DNA from: an uncultured Bacteroidaceae bacterium
GTDB taxonomy: Bacteria > Bacteroidota > Bacteroidia > Bacteroidales > Bacteroidaceae
Length of the DNA: 64,000 nt
Direction of reading: 5' to 3'
Assembly: GCA_905234735.1 (NCBI GenBank)
Contig: CAJOJA010000003.1
Location: 62,001-126,000, forward strand
Below are positions 1-9,467 of this stretch, piece after piece. Numbering within the stretch: position 1 is the first letter of the stretch; each line of letters opens with the position of its first letter. A model generated the notes under the pieces. The model made no database searches. It had not been told where the DNA came from and saw nothing but the letters and a program-made list of their open reading frames with translations. The translations under genes and the position numbers were made by a program.

Positions 1-255
1 ACACTGAAGCTGGCAGCATCCTCTGTTTATGTTTACAACGGTGTGGATGAAGCCCAGAAAAGGGGGGATGTAAATGGCGACGGCAATCTTACTATAGCCG
101 ATGTAACAGCTTTGGTCAACGTCATCTTGGGAAAAGACAACATAAGTCCATACCTGTACGACCACGATGCTGCTGACGTGAATGGAGACGGTTCCGTCAA
201 TATTGCAGATGTCACGACCATCGTGAATCTTATTTTGGGGAAGGAAAGCAAATAG
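1..255 (+). CDS. C-terminal part of a dockerin type I repeat protein (5' end outside window)
   Basis: Two Ca-binding repeats: GDVNGDGNLTIADVTALVNVILGK and ADVNGDGSVNIADVTTIVNLILGK; frame open from base 1. Confidence 0.75.
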   Translation, partial: TLKLAASSVYVYNGVDEAQKRGDVNGDGNLTIADVTALVNVILGKDNISPYLYDHDAADVNGDGSVNIADVTTIVNLILGKESK

Positions 256-276
256 AGTAAGAAAATAGCAAAAATA

Positions 277-308
277 TTTTGTATTTCGCTCAAATTGTTG
301 TACCTTTG
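277..308 (+). promoter_or_regulatory. Bacteroidetes-type promoter upstream of rplM
   Basis: TTTTG (277-281), 19-nt spacer, TACCTTTG (301-308) matching TTTG/TAnnTTTG. Confidence 0.5.
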
Positions 309-348
309 CAAGCCGATTATTATCAGGGTACCCTAAAAAGTGCCTAAA

Positions 349-402
349 CTGCGTGTGAATAGTCCGTTTCATTGGCCTGGACGGATGGTTCGTGAATCGC
401 AG
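349..402 (+). promoter_or_regulatory. Structured 5' leader of rplM (candidate ribosomal-protein leader)
   Basis: Nested stems CTGCG(349-353)/CGCAG(398-402) and TCCGT(363-367)/ACGGA(381-385) between promoter and rplM. Confidence 0.4.
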
Positions 403-446
403 AGAATTAAGAAGTTAAAAGTAGTAACGAACACAAAAAACAAAAC

Positions 447-908
447 ATGGACACATTGAGTCAGAAGACCACTTATGTGAACAAGGTGACCGCAACCAAA
501 GAGTGGGTGGTAGTAGATGCTACCGACCAGGTGCTGGGTCGCCTCTGCACCAAAGTGGCAAAAATGTTGAGAGGTAAGTACAAGCCCAACTTCACTCCGT
601 TTGTGGATTGCGGCGACAATGTTATTATCGTAAATGCGGACAAGATTGTCCTGACGGGCAACAAGATGACAGATCGCACCTACCTGACCTATTCGGGTTA
701 CCCCGGTGGCCAGAAGGAACACACGCCTGCCAGCATCATTGCCAGGAAGAACGGTTATGAGAAACTGATCCGCAAGGTCGTAAAGGGTATGCTGCCCAAG
801 AACAAGTTGGCCAGCCAACTGCTTGACAACCTCTATATTTACGAAGGCGGTGAGCACAAGCATGAAGCTCAGAGCCCCAAGACAATCGATATTAACCAGT
901 ACAAATAA
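447..908 (+). CDS. rplM: 50S ribosomal protein L13
   Basis: WVVVDATDQVLGRLCTKVAKMLRGKYKPNFTPFVDCGDNVIIVNADK...YPGGQK. Confidence 0.97.
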   Translation: MDTLSQKTTYVNKVTATKEWVVVDATDQVLGRLCTKVAKMLRGKYKPNFTPFVDCGDNVIIVNADKIVLTGNKMTDRTYLTYSGYPGGQKEHTPASIIARKNGYEKLIRKVVKGMLPKNKLASQLLDNLYIYEGGEHKHEAQSPKTIDINQYK

Positions 909-917
909 TAACGAAAG

Positions 918-1304
918 ATGGAAGTAGTTAATGCACTTGGTCGCCGTAAGAGCGCCGTTGCCCGCATCTATGTAACTGAAGGTACGGGTAAGATTACCAT
1001 CAACAAGAGAGACCTTACAGAATATTTCCCCAGCTCCATCCTGCAGTTCGTGGTAAAGCAGCCGCTGACCACCGTTGACGCCGTTGAGAAGTACGACATC
1101 AAGGTGAACCTGAACGGAGGTGGCTATACGGGCCAGTCTCAGGCTCTGCGCTTGGCTATTGCCCGCGCACTGGTGAAAATCAACGCCGAGGATAAGACCG
1201 CACTGCGTGCCGAAGGCTTCATGACACGTGACCGTCGTGAGGTTGAACGTAAGAAGCCGGGTCGTCCAAAGGCACGTCGTCGCTTCCAGTTCAGCAAGCG
1301 TTAA
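918..1304 (+). CDS. rpsI: 30S ribosomal protein S9
   Basis: ALGRRKSAVARIYV...GRPKARRRFQFSKR. Confidence 0.97.
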   Translation: MEVVNALGRRKSAVARIYVTEGTGKITINKRDLTEYFPSSILQFVVKQPLTTVDAVEKYDIKVNLNGGGYTGQSQALRLAIARALVKINAEDKTALRAEGFMTRDRREVERKKPGRPKARRRFQFSKR

Positions 1305-1429
1305 TCTGTTGGAAGCTGTTTAGTATCTAAACCTGCGCGACTCCTAAATAATCGGGGGACTACCCGTGGGTTGATTCTAAGAAACAAAAGAATTAAAAAG
1401 AAAGTAAACAAAACAAAAAAAGAAAACAA

Positions 1430-2221
1430 ATGTCACGAACAAATTTTGACCAACTGTTGGAGGCTGGTTGTCACTTCGGCCACCTCAAGAGAAAGTGGAA
1501 TCCCGCCATGGCTCCCTACATCTTCATGGAGCGCAATGGCATTCATATCATCGACTTGCACAAGACCGTAGCCAAGGTTGACCAGGCTGCAGAGGCTCTG
1601 AAGCAGATAGCCAAGAGCGGCAAGAAGATACTGTTCGTCGCTACGAAGAAACAGGCCAAGTCTGTTATTGCCGAGAAGGCAACCAGCGTAAATATGCCCT
1701 ACGTCATCGAGCGCTGGCCCGGTGGCATGCTCACCAACTTCCCCACCATCCGCAAGGCTGTGAAGAAGATGTCTACCATCGACAAACTGATTGCCGACGG
1801 CACCTATAGCAACCTCTCGAAGCGCGAGCTGCTGCAGGTTACCCGTCAGCGTGCCAAACTCGAGAAGAACCTTGGCAGCATCGCCGACCTGAACCGTCTG
1901 CCCAGCGCCCTGTTCGTTGTGGACGTGCTGAAGGAGCAGATTGCCGTTCGCGAGGCCAATCGTCTGGGTATCCCCGTGTTTGCTATCGTCGACACCAACT
2001 CCAACCCCGACAACGTGGACTTTGTAATCCCCGCTAACGACGATGCCAGCAAGAGCATCGAGGTTATCCTCGACGCATGTTGCGCCGCCATCAACGAGGG
2101 CCTGGAGGAGCGCAAGGTAGAGAAGGCTGATGCCGATGCTGCTGCCGCAAGCCAGAAGGACGGCCACGAAGCTGAGGAAGAGGATGCAGAGGAAGTGGTT
2201 GAGGAAGAGGCTGCTGAATAA
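1430..2221 (+). CDS. rpsB: 30S ribosomal protein S2
   Basis: LLEAGCHFGHLKRKWNPAMAPYIFMERNGIHIIDL; acidic C-terminal tail. Confidence 0.97.
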   Translation: MSRTNFDQLLEAGCHFGHLKRKWNPAMAPYIFMERNGIHIIDLHKTVAKVDQAAEALKQIAKSGKKILFVATKKQAKSVIAEKATSVNMPYVIERWPGGMLTNFPTIRKAVKKMSTIDKLIADGTYSNLSKRELLQVTRQRAKLEKNLGSIADLNRLPSALFVVDVLKEQIAVREANRLGIPVFAIVDTNSNPDNVDFVIPANDDASKSIEVILDACCAAINEGLEERKVEKADADAAAASQKDGHEAEEEDAEEVVEEEAAE

Positions 2222-2260
2222 GTTGATAATTGAAAATTGACAATTGAAAATAATTGTACT

Positions 2261-3253
2261 ATGGAAGTTACAATGAATGATATCAAGAAGCTCCGCGAAA
2301 TGACGGGCGCAGGTCTGGCCGACTGTAAGAAGGCCCTGGCCGAGTCTGACGACATGGACGGTGCTGTTGCATACCTCCGCAAGAAGGGTGCTGCTGTTGC
2401 TGCCAAGCGCAGCGACCGCGACGCTGCCGAGGGTTGCGTACTGGTGAAGGCACAGGGTGGTTTTGGTGCTATTATCGCCTTGAAGTGTGAAACCGACTTC
2501 GTTGCCAACAATGCCGACTTCGTGGCGCTGACGCAGCAGATTCTCGACGCTGCCGTTGCCAATAAGTGCAAGACGCTGGACGAGGTGAAGGCTCTGCCCA
2601 TGGGCGATGGCACCGTACAGGACGCCGTCGTAGCTCGTAGCGGCATCACGGGCGAGAAGATGGAACTCGACGGATACAACGTCATCGAGGCTGATTCCAT
2701 CGCCTGCTACAACCACATGAACCGCAACGGTCTGTGCACAATGGTTGCCCTGAACAAGGCCCTTGAGGACGAGACCGTGGGCAAGAACGTGGCTATGCAG
2801 ATTGCCAGCGCTGCTCCCGTGGCTGTCAGCGAGGCTGGTGTACCCCAGAGCGTGAAGGACAACGAGTTCAACGTGGCTATTGAGAAGACCAAGGAAGAGC
2901 AGGTACACAAGGCAGTCGAGGCTGCCCTGCGCAAGGCCGGCATCAACCCCGCACACGTGGACAGCGAAGACCACATGGAGAGCAACATGGGCAAGGGCTG
3001 GATTACAGCCGAGGATGTTGCCCGCGCTAAGGAAATCATTGCTACCGTAAGTGCTGAGAAGGCTGCCAATCTGCCTGCTGCAATGGTTGAGAACATTGCC
3101 AAGGGTCGTCTGAACAAGTTCTTGAAGGAGAACTGCCTACTCAGTCAGGAGTACATCTGGGACAAGAACCAGACCGTTGACCAGTACCTGAAGTCGGTAG
3201 ACAAGGACCTCACCGTGCTGGACTTCAAGCGCTTCACCCTGCGTGCCGAGTAA
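2261..3253 (+). CDS. tsf: Translation elongation factor Ts
   Basis: IKKLREMTGAGLADCKKALAE; ATG at 2261 preferred to the TTG that opens the listed ORF inside a microrepeat. Confidence 0.95.
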   Translation: MEVTMNDIKKLREMTGAGLADCKKALAESDDMDGAVAYLRKKGAAVAAKRSDRDAAEGCVLVKAQGGFGAIIALKCETDFVANNADFVALTQQILDAAVANKCKTLDEVKALPMGDGTVQDAVVARSGITGEKMELDGYNVIEADSIACYNHMNRNGLCTMVALNKALEDETVGKNVAMQIASAAPVAVSEAGVPQSVKDNEFNVAIEKTKEEQVHKAVEAALRKAGINPAHVDSEDHMESNMGKGWITAEDVARAKEIIATVSAEKAANLPAAMVENIAKGRLNKFLKENCLLSQEYIWDKNQTVDQYLKSVDKDLTVLDFKRFTLRAE

Positions 3254-3274
3254 TTTTAGGACTTCTAAAATAAG

Positions 3275-3313
3275 AAAAAAGCGTCTGACCTTAGTGTCGG
3301 ACGTTTTTTTTTT
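3275..3313 (+). terminator. Rho-independent terminator after tsf
   Basis: A-tract, GCGTCTGAC (3281-3289) / GTCGGACGT (3296-3304) stem allowing G-U pairs, then a T run. Confidence 0.75.
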
Positions 3314-3314
3314 G

Positions 3315-3322
3315 TATCTTTG
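3315..3322 (+). promoter_or_regulatory. -7 element TATCTTTG just upstream of the FAH-family gene
   Basis: TATCTTTG ends 8 nt before the ATG at 3331. Confidence 0.45.
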
Positions 3323-3330
3323 ACCTCGCT

Positions 3331-3948
3331 ATGAAGATATTTGCAGTTGGAATGAACTATATCCAGCACAATAAAGAGCTGGATGGAACGTTATATAAAC
3401 CAGAGGAGCCCGTAATCTTTACGAAAGCGGATTCGGCTCTGGTGAAGGACGGAAAGCCTTTCTTCGTGCCCGACTATACCCAGCGGTGCGAATACGAGGC
3501 AGAACTGGTGGTGAGGATATGTCGCCTGGGGCGAAGTATTGCCCAGCGCTGGGCTCATCGCTACTATGACCAGGTGACCGTGGGCATCGACTTCACGGCA
3601 CGCGACTTGCAGCGGAAGCTGAGGGAGAAAGGGTTGCCCTGGGAACTGAGCAAAGGCTTCGACGGCAGTGCCGTGATAGGCGAAATGCAGCCGTTGGCCG
3701 ACTATGCCGATGTGCAGAACCTGCACTTCCGGCTCGACAAGAACGGTGAGACGGTGCAGGAGGGCCATACGGCCGACATGCTGTTCCGCGTGGACGAGAT
3801 AGTCAGCTTCGTCAGCCGCTTCTTCACCCTGAAGATGGGCGACCTCATCTACACGGGAACTCCCGTAGGTGTGGGGCCTGTGCATGAGGGTGATCACCTC
3901 GAGGGATTCCTCGAAGGACGGAAAGTACTGGACTGCAACGTGCGATGA
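3331..3948 (+). CDS. Fumarylacetoacetate hydrolase family protein
   Basis: YEAELVVRICRLGRSI...DFTARDLQ...KGFDGSAVIG...IYTGTPVGVGPVHEGD. Confidence 0.9.
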   Translation: MKIFAVGMNYIQHNKELDGTLYKPEEPVIFTKADSALVKDGKPFFVPDYTQRCEYEAELVVRICRLGRSIAQRWAHRYYDQVTVGIDFTARDLQRKLREKGLPWELSKGFDGSAVIGEMQPLADYADVQNLHFRLDKNGETVQEGHTADMLFRVDEIVSFVSRFFTLKMGDLIYTGTPVGVGPVHEGDHLEGFLEGRKVLDCNVR

Positions 3949-3958
3949 AAATAAGAAA

Positions 3959-6900
3959 ATGAGACGGAATTTATCATATAAGGTTTGGGGAAGGAGTAAG
4001 TGGCTAATGTTGCTTTCTCATTTTCTCATTCTCTCATTTTCTCATTCTCTTTCTGCCCAAATTACCACCCTCGACTGGAACGAACTGCGCATCGACACGG
4101 TGCTGCCTCTTTATAGCGAAGTGGTGCCCTTGGAGTCGGATTTCCGACGGTTCGACTATCGGGTCTGCATCGAATATCCCGAGTGGGCGCCGTTGACGGC
4201 CGAAGAGGTGCGCCGTGTGGAACGCATAGGGGCGACCTTGTCCGATGACTTGCAAGTGACATCAGCTGTGACCGTTAGTCGAAAGCGCGGCATGATGGAC
4301 ATCGTCTTTTGTCCCATTGTGAAACGTGATGGGCGCTACCTGAAGTTGCTCAGTGCAAAGATCAGCATCCTGCCCGTTGAAAAGGCAAAGGGCAAAGGGC
4401 AAAGGGCGAAGGCTCTGGCGGCTACGGATCACGCAGGAAGATACACCCGACAGAGCGTGTTAGCCGAGGGCAAGTGGGTGAAGATAGCCATCACGGAGGA
4501 TGGAATGTATCGCCTGACGCGTAGTGCCCTGATAAAGATGGGATTCACGAATCCCGACAACGTGCGACTGTATGGTCACGGAGGTTACCGTCTGAGCGAG
4601 GTCTCAGACCCCGATTCGGAATACGATGATTTGCAGGAGGTTCCGCTGTACAAGGCGAATGCCGACACTTGGCTTTTCTGGGGCAACGGACTGGTGTACT
4701 GGGCGGGCAATACGCGCGTGTTCAACCCCTACGCCACACAGGCTTGCTATTTCCTGACCGAAGGCAATAGCCCCGTCGAGATGGCAACGGTGGAGGCAAC
4801 GGAGGAACCCGTGGACACGCTCGATTCGTTCACCGACCATGTGCTGTACGAAAAGGACGAATATGCTTGGTTCCACGGAGGGAGGAATCTTTATGCAGAT
4901 GCGAACTATGCCAATAGTAACTCACATACCTATAAACTGACCACTCAGTCGAGTTTGGGCAATGAGTACCTAACCGTCGTATTTACCGCTTCGGCAGACA
5001 CTCGGACCGAGGTTCAACCCACGGTGAATGGAGAGTCGCTGTCCGTGATGGCGCTTTCGTCGCTGGGCCGCTATGTCTATGCGACCTCGGCCTCTCGCAC
5101 TATGGATGTCAGTTCGTACCGGACGGGCGATACTTGGACGGTCCGGCTCACCAGTACCTCTGGCAACGACGCCCGACTAGACTATCTGGCTATGCACTAC
5201 AACCGCCTGCTCACCCCATATCAGGGTTTCGTGGCCTTCACGGGCAACGAAGCTGTGCCAACGCTCTTTCGCATCGCAGGCTCTGGCTTACAGGTGATGT
5301 GCATCGGTGAAGCCGGTTCCCCGGCGGCGTTGGTGCCCGGAACACAGCAGGGTACATACAATGTGTCGGTGGACGATGGTTCGCGACGCTACGTGGCCTT
5401 TGAACCGCAATACGACTTTCCGCAACCCACGGTGGTGGGCAACATCGACAATCAGAACCTGCACGGGCTGGACAGCTTGGACATGGTCATCATTGTGCCC
5501 ACGAACGACAAACTCACGGCTCAGGCCACCCGCTTGGCCGAGGCGCATGCCCAGTATGATGGTTTGCGCACAGCTGTGGTCCGTGCCGACCAAATCTACA
5601 ACGAGTTCTCCAGCGGGACGCCCGATGCTACGGCCTATCGCCGGCTGATGAAGATGCTCTACGACCGTGCCGAGACGGACGACCAGATGCCGCGCTACCT
5701 CTTGCTCTTCGGCGATTGTGCCTGGGACAACCGGATGTTGAGCACAGCATGGCGCAATTCGAATCCCGACGACTATCTGCTTTGTTTCGAGAGCGAGAAC
5801 AGCTTCAGCGACACCCAAAGCTACGTCATGGAGGACTATTTCGGTCTGCTGGACGACGGGGAGGGTAGTCGACTGACCGACGACAAGGTCGACTTGGGCG
5901 TCGGACGCTTCCCTGTGACAACTCAGGCCGAGGCCCGTATGCTGGTGGACAAAACCATCGCTCATCTGAGCAATGCCAATGCGGGCGACTGGAAGAATAT
6001 CATCATGGTGATGGGCGATGACGGCGACGAGAACGAACACCTCTGGATGGCCGATAGCGTGGCTACGCAGACCATGCGCCTGAATCCGGAAATGGACGTT
6101 CGCAAGGTGATGTGGGACGCCTATACGCGCGTTTCCACGCTTACGAGCAACACCTACCCAGAGGTGACGAACCTCATCAAGGAACAGATGGCAGAGGGCG
6201 CCCTGGTGATGAACTATACGGGACATGCTGCCACGTACTGCCTCTCGCACGAGTTCGTACTGAAACTGGAGGACTTCGCAGCCTTCAGCGGCACGCACCT
6301 GCCCCTGTGGGTTACTGCCGCCTGCGATGTGATGCCTTTTGACGGTCGGTCCGAGAACATCGGTGAGACGGCCATTCTGAACGAAAACGGGGCTGCTGTG
6401 GCCTTCTACGGAACAGCGCGCACGGTCTATGCGTCGAACAATCTGCCCATGAACCGCTGGTTTATGCGCTATCTGCTGGACACCGATGAGGCTGGGCGGC
6501 GCTATCGCGTGGGCGATGCCATACGTCTGGCTAAGAACTACCTGATAACGGGGCGCGTGGAGGTCATGAACCGCGAGAATAAGCTCCACTATGCCCTTTT
6601 GGGCGACCCGGCCCTCACGTTCGGAGCGCCCACCAACCGTGTGGTGCTGGATAGCATCAACGGGCAGTTGGTCCAGGATGCCAGTGAGATGCAGCTCCGC
6701 GCCGGTGAGCTCGTGCGCATGAGCGGACACATCGCCAATGCAGCAGGGGAGAGGCTGACGGCCTTCGACGGCACGCTGTCCGCCCGTGTGTTTGACAATC
6801 TGGAGAGCATCGTCTGCAAGAATAATGCGGGAGCCACTCGCGGACCATACGAGTTCACCAGTCGCGAGAAAATTCTCTATAGCGGTCAGGACAGTGTGCG

Positions 6901-7729
6901 CGCGGGCGTGTTCTCTATTAGTTATGTGATGCCCGTCGACATCAACTTCACCAACGAGAGTGGCCGCGTGGTCTTCTATGCCATCAACAACGCGGGTGAC
7001 GTGGAGGCCAACGGCTACAGCGAGGACTTCCTCGTTGGCGGCATCAGCGAAACAATAGGCGATGACACGGAGGGTCCCCAGATATATGCCTACCTGAACA
7101 GCGACGATTTCGAGAACGGCGGACGGGTGAATGCCACTCCCTACTTCGTGGCACAGCTGCATGACGACAACGGCATCAACTACAGCGGTGGCGGACTGGG
7201 GCACGACCTGTTGCTTACCGTCGATGGTGATGCGGCGAAGACCTACGTGCTGAACGACTACTATACGGGCGAGTTCGGCGACTTCACGCGTGGCACAGTT
7301 GCCTTCAGCATTCCGGCTCTCGAGGACGGTGCTCACTCGCTCAGCTTCCGCGCCTGGGACGTGCTGAACAATACCAGTTCGACGACTCTGGACTTCGTAG
7401 TCGACTCATCGTTGAAGCCTTCGATGCTTAGCCTCGCGGTCAGCCAGAGCCCGGCACTCGTCAGCACCAATTTCCTTATTTCCTATAACATGCCCGGCAC
7501 CGACTGCGAGCTGCTCCTCGAAGTTTTCGACTTCGCCGGACGGCGTATGTGGAGCCAGTCGATGACTGCCAATAGCGGTACGGGCCATCTCAGTGTGCCT
7601 TGGAACCTGACCATGTCGGGCGGCGGACGCCTGGGTGCAGGCATTTATCTCTATCGCGCCACGATGCGACAGGGCAGCAGCAAGAAAGTGACCAAGTCAC
7701 AAAAAATCATCATTCATGGCAATAAATAG
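3959..7729 (+). CDS. porU: Type IX secretion system sortase PorU (C25-like cysteine peptidase)
   Basis: C25-like VMNYTGHAATYCLSHE and LWVTAACDVMPFDG motifs; sorting-domain-like C-terminus; followed by porV; ATG at 3959 in frame with listed ORF. Confidence 0.9.
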   Translation: MRRNLSYKVWGRSKWLMLLSHFLILSFSHSLSAQITTLDWNELRIDTVLPLYSEVVPLESDFRRFDYRVCIEYPEWAPLTAEEVRRVERIGATLSDDLQVTSAVTVSRKRGMMDIVFCPIVKRDGRYLKLLSAKISILPVEKAKGKGQRAKALAATDHAGRYTRQSVLAEGKWVKIAITEDGMYRLTRSALIKMGFTNPDNVRLYGHGGYRLSEVSDPDSEYDDLQEVPLYKANADTWLFWGNGLVYWAGNTRVFNPYATQACYFLTEGNSPVEMATVEATEEPVDTLDSFTDHVLYEKDEYAWFHGGRNLYADANYANSNSHTYKLTTQSSLGNEYLTVVFTASADTRTEVQPTVNGESLSVMALSSLGRYVYATSASRTMDVSSYRTGDTWTVRLTSTSGNDARLDYLAMHYNRLLTPYQGFVAFTGNEAVPTLFRIAGSGLQVMCIGEAGSPAALVPGTQQGTYNVSVDDGSRRYVAFEPQYDFPQPTVVGNIDNQNLHGLDSLDMVIIVPTNDKLTAQATRLAEAHAQYDGLRTAVVRADQIYNEFSSGTPDATAYRRLMKMLYDRAETDDQMPRYLLLFGDCAWDNRMLSTAWRNSNPDDYLLCFESENSFSDTQSYVMEDYFGLLDDGEGSRLTDDKVDLGVGRFPVTTQAEARMLVDKTIAHLSNANAGDWKNIIMVMGDDGDENEHLWMADSVATQTMRLNPEMDVRKVMWDAYTRVSTLTSNTYPEVTNLIKEQMAEGALVMNYTGHAATYCLSHEFVLKLEDFAAFSGTHLPLWVTAACDVMPFDGRSENIGETAILNENGAAVAFYGTARTVYASNNLPMNRWFMRYLLDTDEAGRRYRVGDAIRLAKNYLITGRVEVMNRENKLHYALLGDPALTFGAPTNRVVLDSINGQLVQDASEMQLRAGELVRMSGHIANAAGERLTAFDGTLSARVFDNLESIVCKNNAGATRGPYEFTSREKILYSGQDSVRAGVFSISYVMPVDINFTNESGRVVFYAINNAGDVEANGYSEDFLVGGISETIGDDTEGPQIYAYLNSDDFENGGRVNATPYFVAQLHDDNGINYSGGGLGHDLLLTVDGDAAKTYVLNDYYTGEFGDFTRGTVAFSIPALEDGAHSLSFRAWDVLNNTSSTTLDFVVDSSLKPSMLSLAVSQSPALVSTNFLISYNMPGTDCELLLEVFDFAGRRMWSQSMTANSGTGHLSVPWNLTMSGGGRLGAGIYLYRATMRQGSSKKVTKSQKIIIHGNK
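4012..4053. repeat. CTCATTTTCTCATT microrepeat encoding the PorU signal-peptide core
   Basis: tttctcattttctcattctctcattttctcattctctttct. Confidence 0.85.
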
Positions 7730-7759
7730 CCCGCTGTGCCGTTTATTAATTGTATGTGG

Positions 7760-8938
7760 ATGAAAAATTATCTCAGAATAGTACTTGTCGTACTGCTTCC
7801 GATGGCGGCATGGACGGTACGCGCGCAGGATAAACAGAACATGTTCAATCCTGTAAACTACAGTGTCACTTCGCTGGCCATTGCTCCCGATGCCCGTGCC
7901 GGTGCTATGGGCGATGTGGGTGTGGCCACCGAACCCGATGCCAACTCCCAGTTCTGGAACCCAGCCAAGTACCCCTTCAACATTGCCCGCGCCGGCATCA
8001 GTGCCTCCTACACGCCCTGGTTGCGCAAGTTGGTCAACGACATCCATCTGGCCAACCTGGCTGGTTTCTACCGCATCGGCGACTACAACTCGCTCAGTGC
8101 CTCGTTGCGTTTCTTCTCGCTGGGCGATGTCTATTTGGATCAGTCCGATAATGCCATGACCATCCGGCCCTACGAATTGGCAGTCGACGCGGCCTACAGC
8201 CGTATGCTGAGCGAGTGTTTTGCCATGAGCGTTGCCTTGCGTTTCATCTATTCCGATATTACCTACGACTATACGGCCGAGAGTAAGGCCGGTAAGGCCT
8301 TTTCAGCCGACATCGCCATGTATCGCAACGGCTACTTCATGATGGGCAATCGTGAATGCTCATTTTCCTGGGGGTTGAACATCAACAACATCGGTTCCAA
8401 GATTTCGTACGGCGGCGATGACAACTCTGAGTTCATTCCTACGAACCTTCGCTTGGGATGCAACTTCACCATCCCCTTCAATCAGTATAACAAACTGTCG
8501 ATTACGGCCGACGCCAACAAACTCCTGGTACCCACCTATCCCAAGCAGCGCGAGGGAGAGGCTGACGAGGAGTACACCGACCGCGTGCAGCGCGAGTACT
8601 ACGACCTTTCGCCCATATCGGGTATCTTCAAGTCCTTTCACGATGCTCCTGGTGGCTTCAAGGAGGAGATGCAGGAGATACAGTGGAGTTTGGGTATGGA
8701 ATATAATTACAACGACCGCTTCATGATACGTGCCGGCTACCACCACGAGCATGAGAACAAGGGCAACCGTAAGTACGTCACCGCGGGAGCCGGCTTCAAG
8801 ATGAGCGTCTTCGCCATCGATGCCGCTTATGTGTTCTCCACGTCCCAGTCCAACCCGCTCGACCAGACCATGCGCTTCAGTCTTTCGTTCGACCTGGACG
8901 GCATGAAGGATTTGATCGGAAAACGCAGACGGAGATGA
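7760..8938 (+). CDS. porV: Type IX secretion system outer membrane channel protein PorV
   Basis: NPVNYSVTSLAIAPDARAGAMGDVGVATEPDANSQFWNPAKYPF; downstream of porU. Confidence 0.92.
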   Translation: MKNYLRIVLVVLLPMAAWTVRAQDKQNMFNPVNYSVTSLAIAPDARAGAMGDVGVATEPDANSQFWNPAKYPFNIARAGISASYTPWLRKLVNDIHLANLAGFYRIGDYNSLSASLRFFSLGDVYLDQSDNAMTIRPYELAVDAAYSRMLSECFAMSVALRFIYSDITYDYTAESKAGKAFSADIAMYRNGYFMMGNRECSFSWGLNINNIGSKISYGGDDNSEFIPTNLRLGCNFTIPFNQYNKLSITADANKLLVPTYPKQREGEADEEYTDRVQREYYDLSPISGIFKSFHDAPGGFKEEMQEIQWSLGMEYNYNDRFMIRAGYHHEHENKGNRKYVTAGAGFKMSVFAIDAAYVFSTSQSNPLDQTMRFSLSFDLDGMKDLIGKRRRR

Positions 8939-9411
8939 TACGAGTAGGCATGGGATACGACGTTCACCAGTTGGTCTCGAATCGCGACCTCTGGTTAGGC
9001 GGCATCAAGGTGCCCCACACCTTTGGTCTGCTGGGTCACAGCGATGCTGACGTACTCATCCACGCCATCTGCGACGCCTTGCTCGGTGCCGCCAATATGC
9101 GAGACATCGGCTACCATTTCCCTGACACCAGCGCTGATTTCAAGGACGCCGACAGCAAGATCCTGCTGGCCAAGGTTGTGGAGCTGATAGGCACGAAGGG
9201 CTATCGCGTGGGTAACATCGATGCTACCATCTGTGCCGAACGACCCAAAATCAACCCCCACATCCCAGCCATGCAGCAATGCCTGGCCCAGGTGATGGGC
9301 ATCGATGCAGACCTTGTCTCCATCAAGGCCACCACAACCGAGATGCTCGGCTTCACGGGTCGCGAAGAGGGCATCTCGGCATATGCTGTGGCGCTTATCG
9401 AGAAAGATTAA
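8935..9411 (+). CDS. ispF: 2-C-methyl-D-erythritol 2,4-cyclodiphosphate synthase
   Basis: RVGMGYDVHQLV...LLGHSDADVLIHAICDALLGAA...FTGREEGI. Confidence 0.97.
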   Translation: MIRVGMGYDVHQLVSNRDLWLGGIKVPHTFGLLGHSDADVLIHAICDALLGAANMRDIGYHFPDTSADFKDADSKILLAKVVELIGTKGYRVGNIDATICAERPKINPHIPAMQQCLAQVMGIDADLVSIKATTTEMLGFTGREEGISAYAVALIEKD

Positions 9412-9467
9412 GGGATACAACCCTTTTACCAGCTTTTACCTCATATAACATTTGGTTTGGTCATCCC

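Noticed and set aside
1433-2974. 513-aa minus-strand ORF opposite rpsB/tsf
   Set aside because: Antisense to two highly conserved genes and spanning their junction; no domain pattern.
5288-7336. 682-aa minus-strand ORF opposite porU
   Set aside because: Fully antisense to conserved porU coding; no recognisable domain; typical shadow ORF from codon bias.
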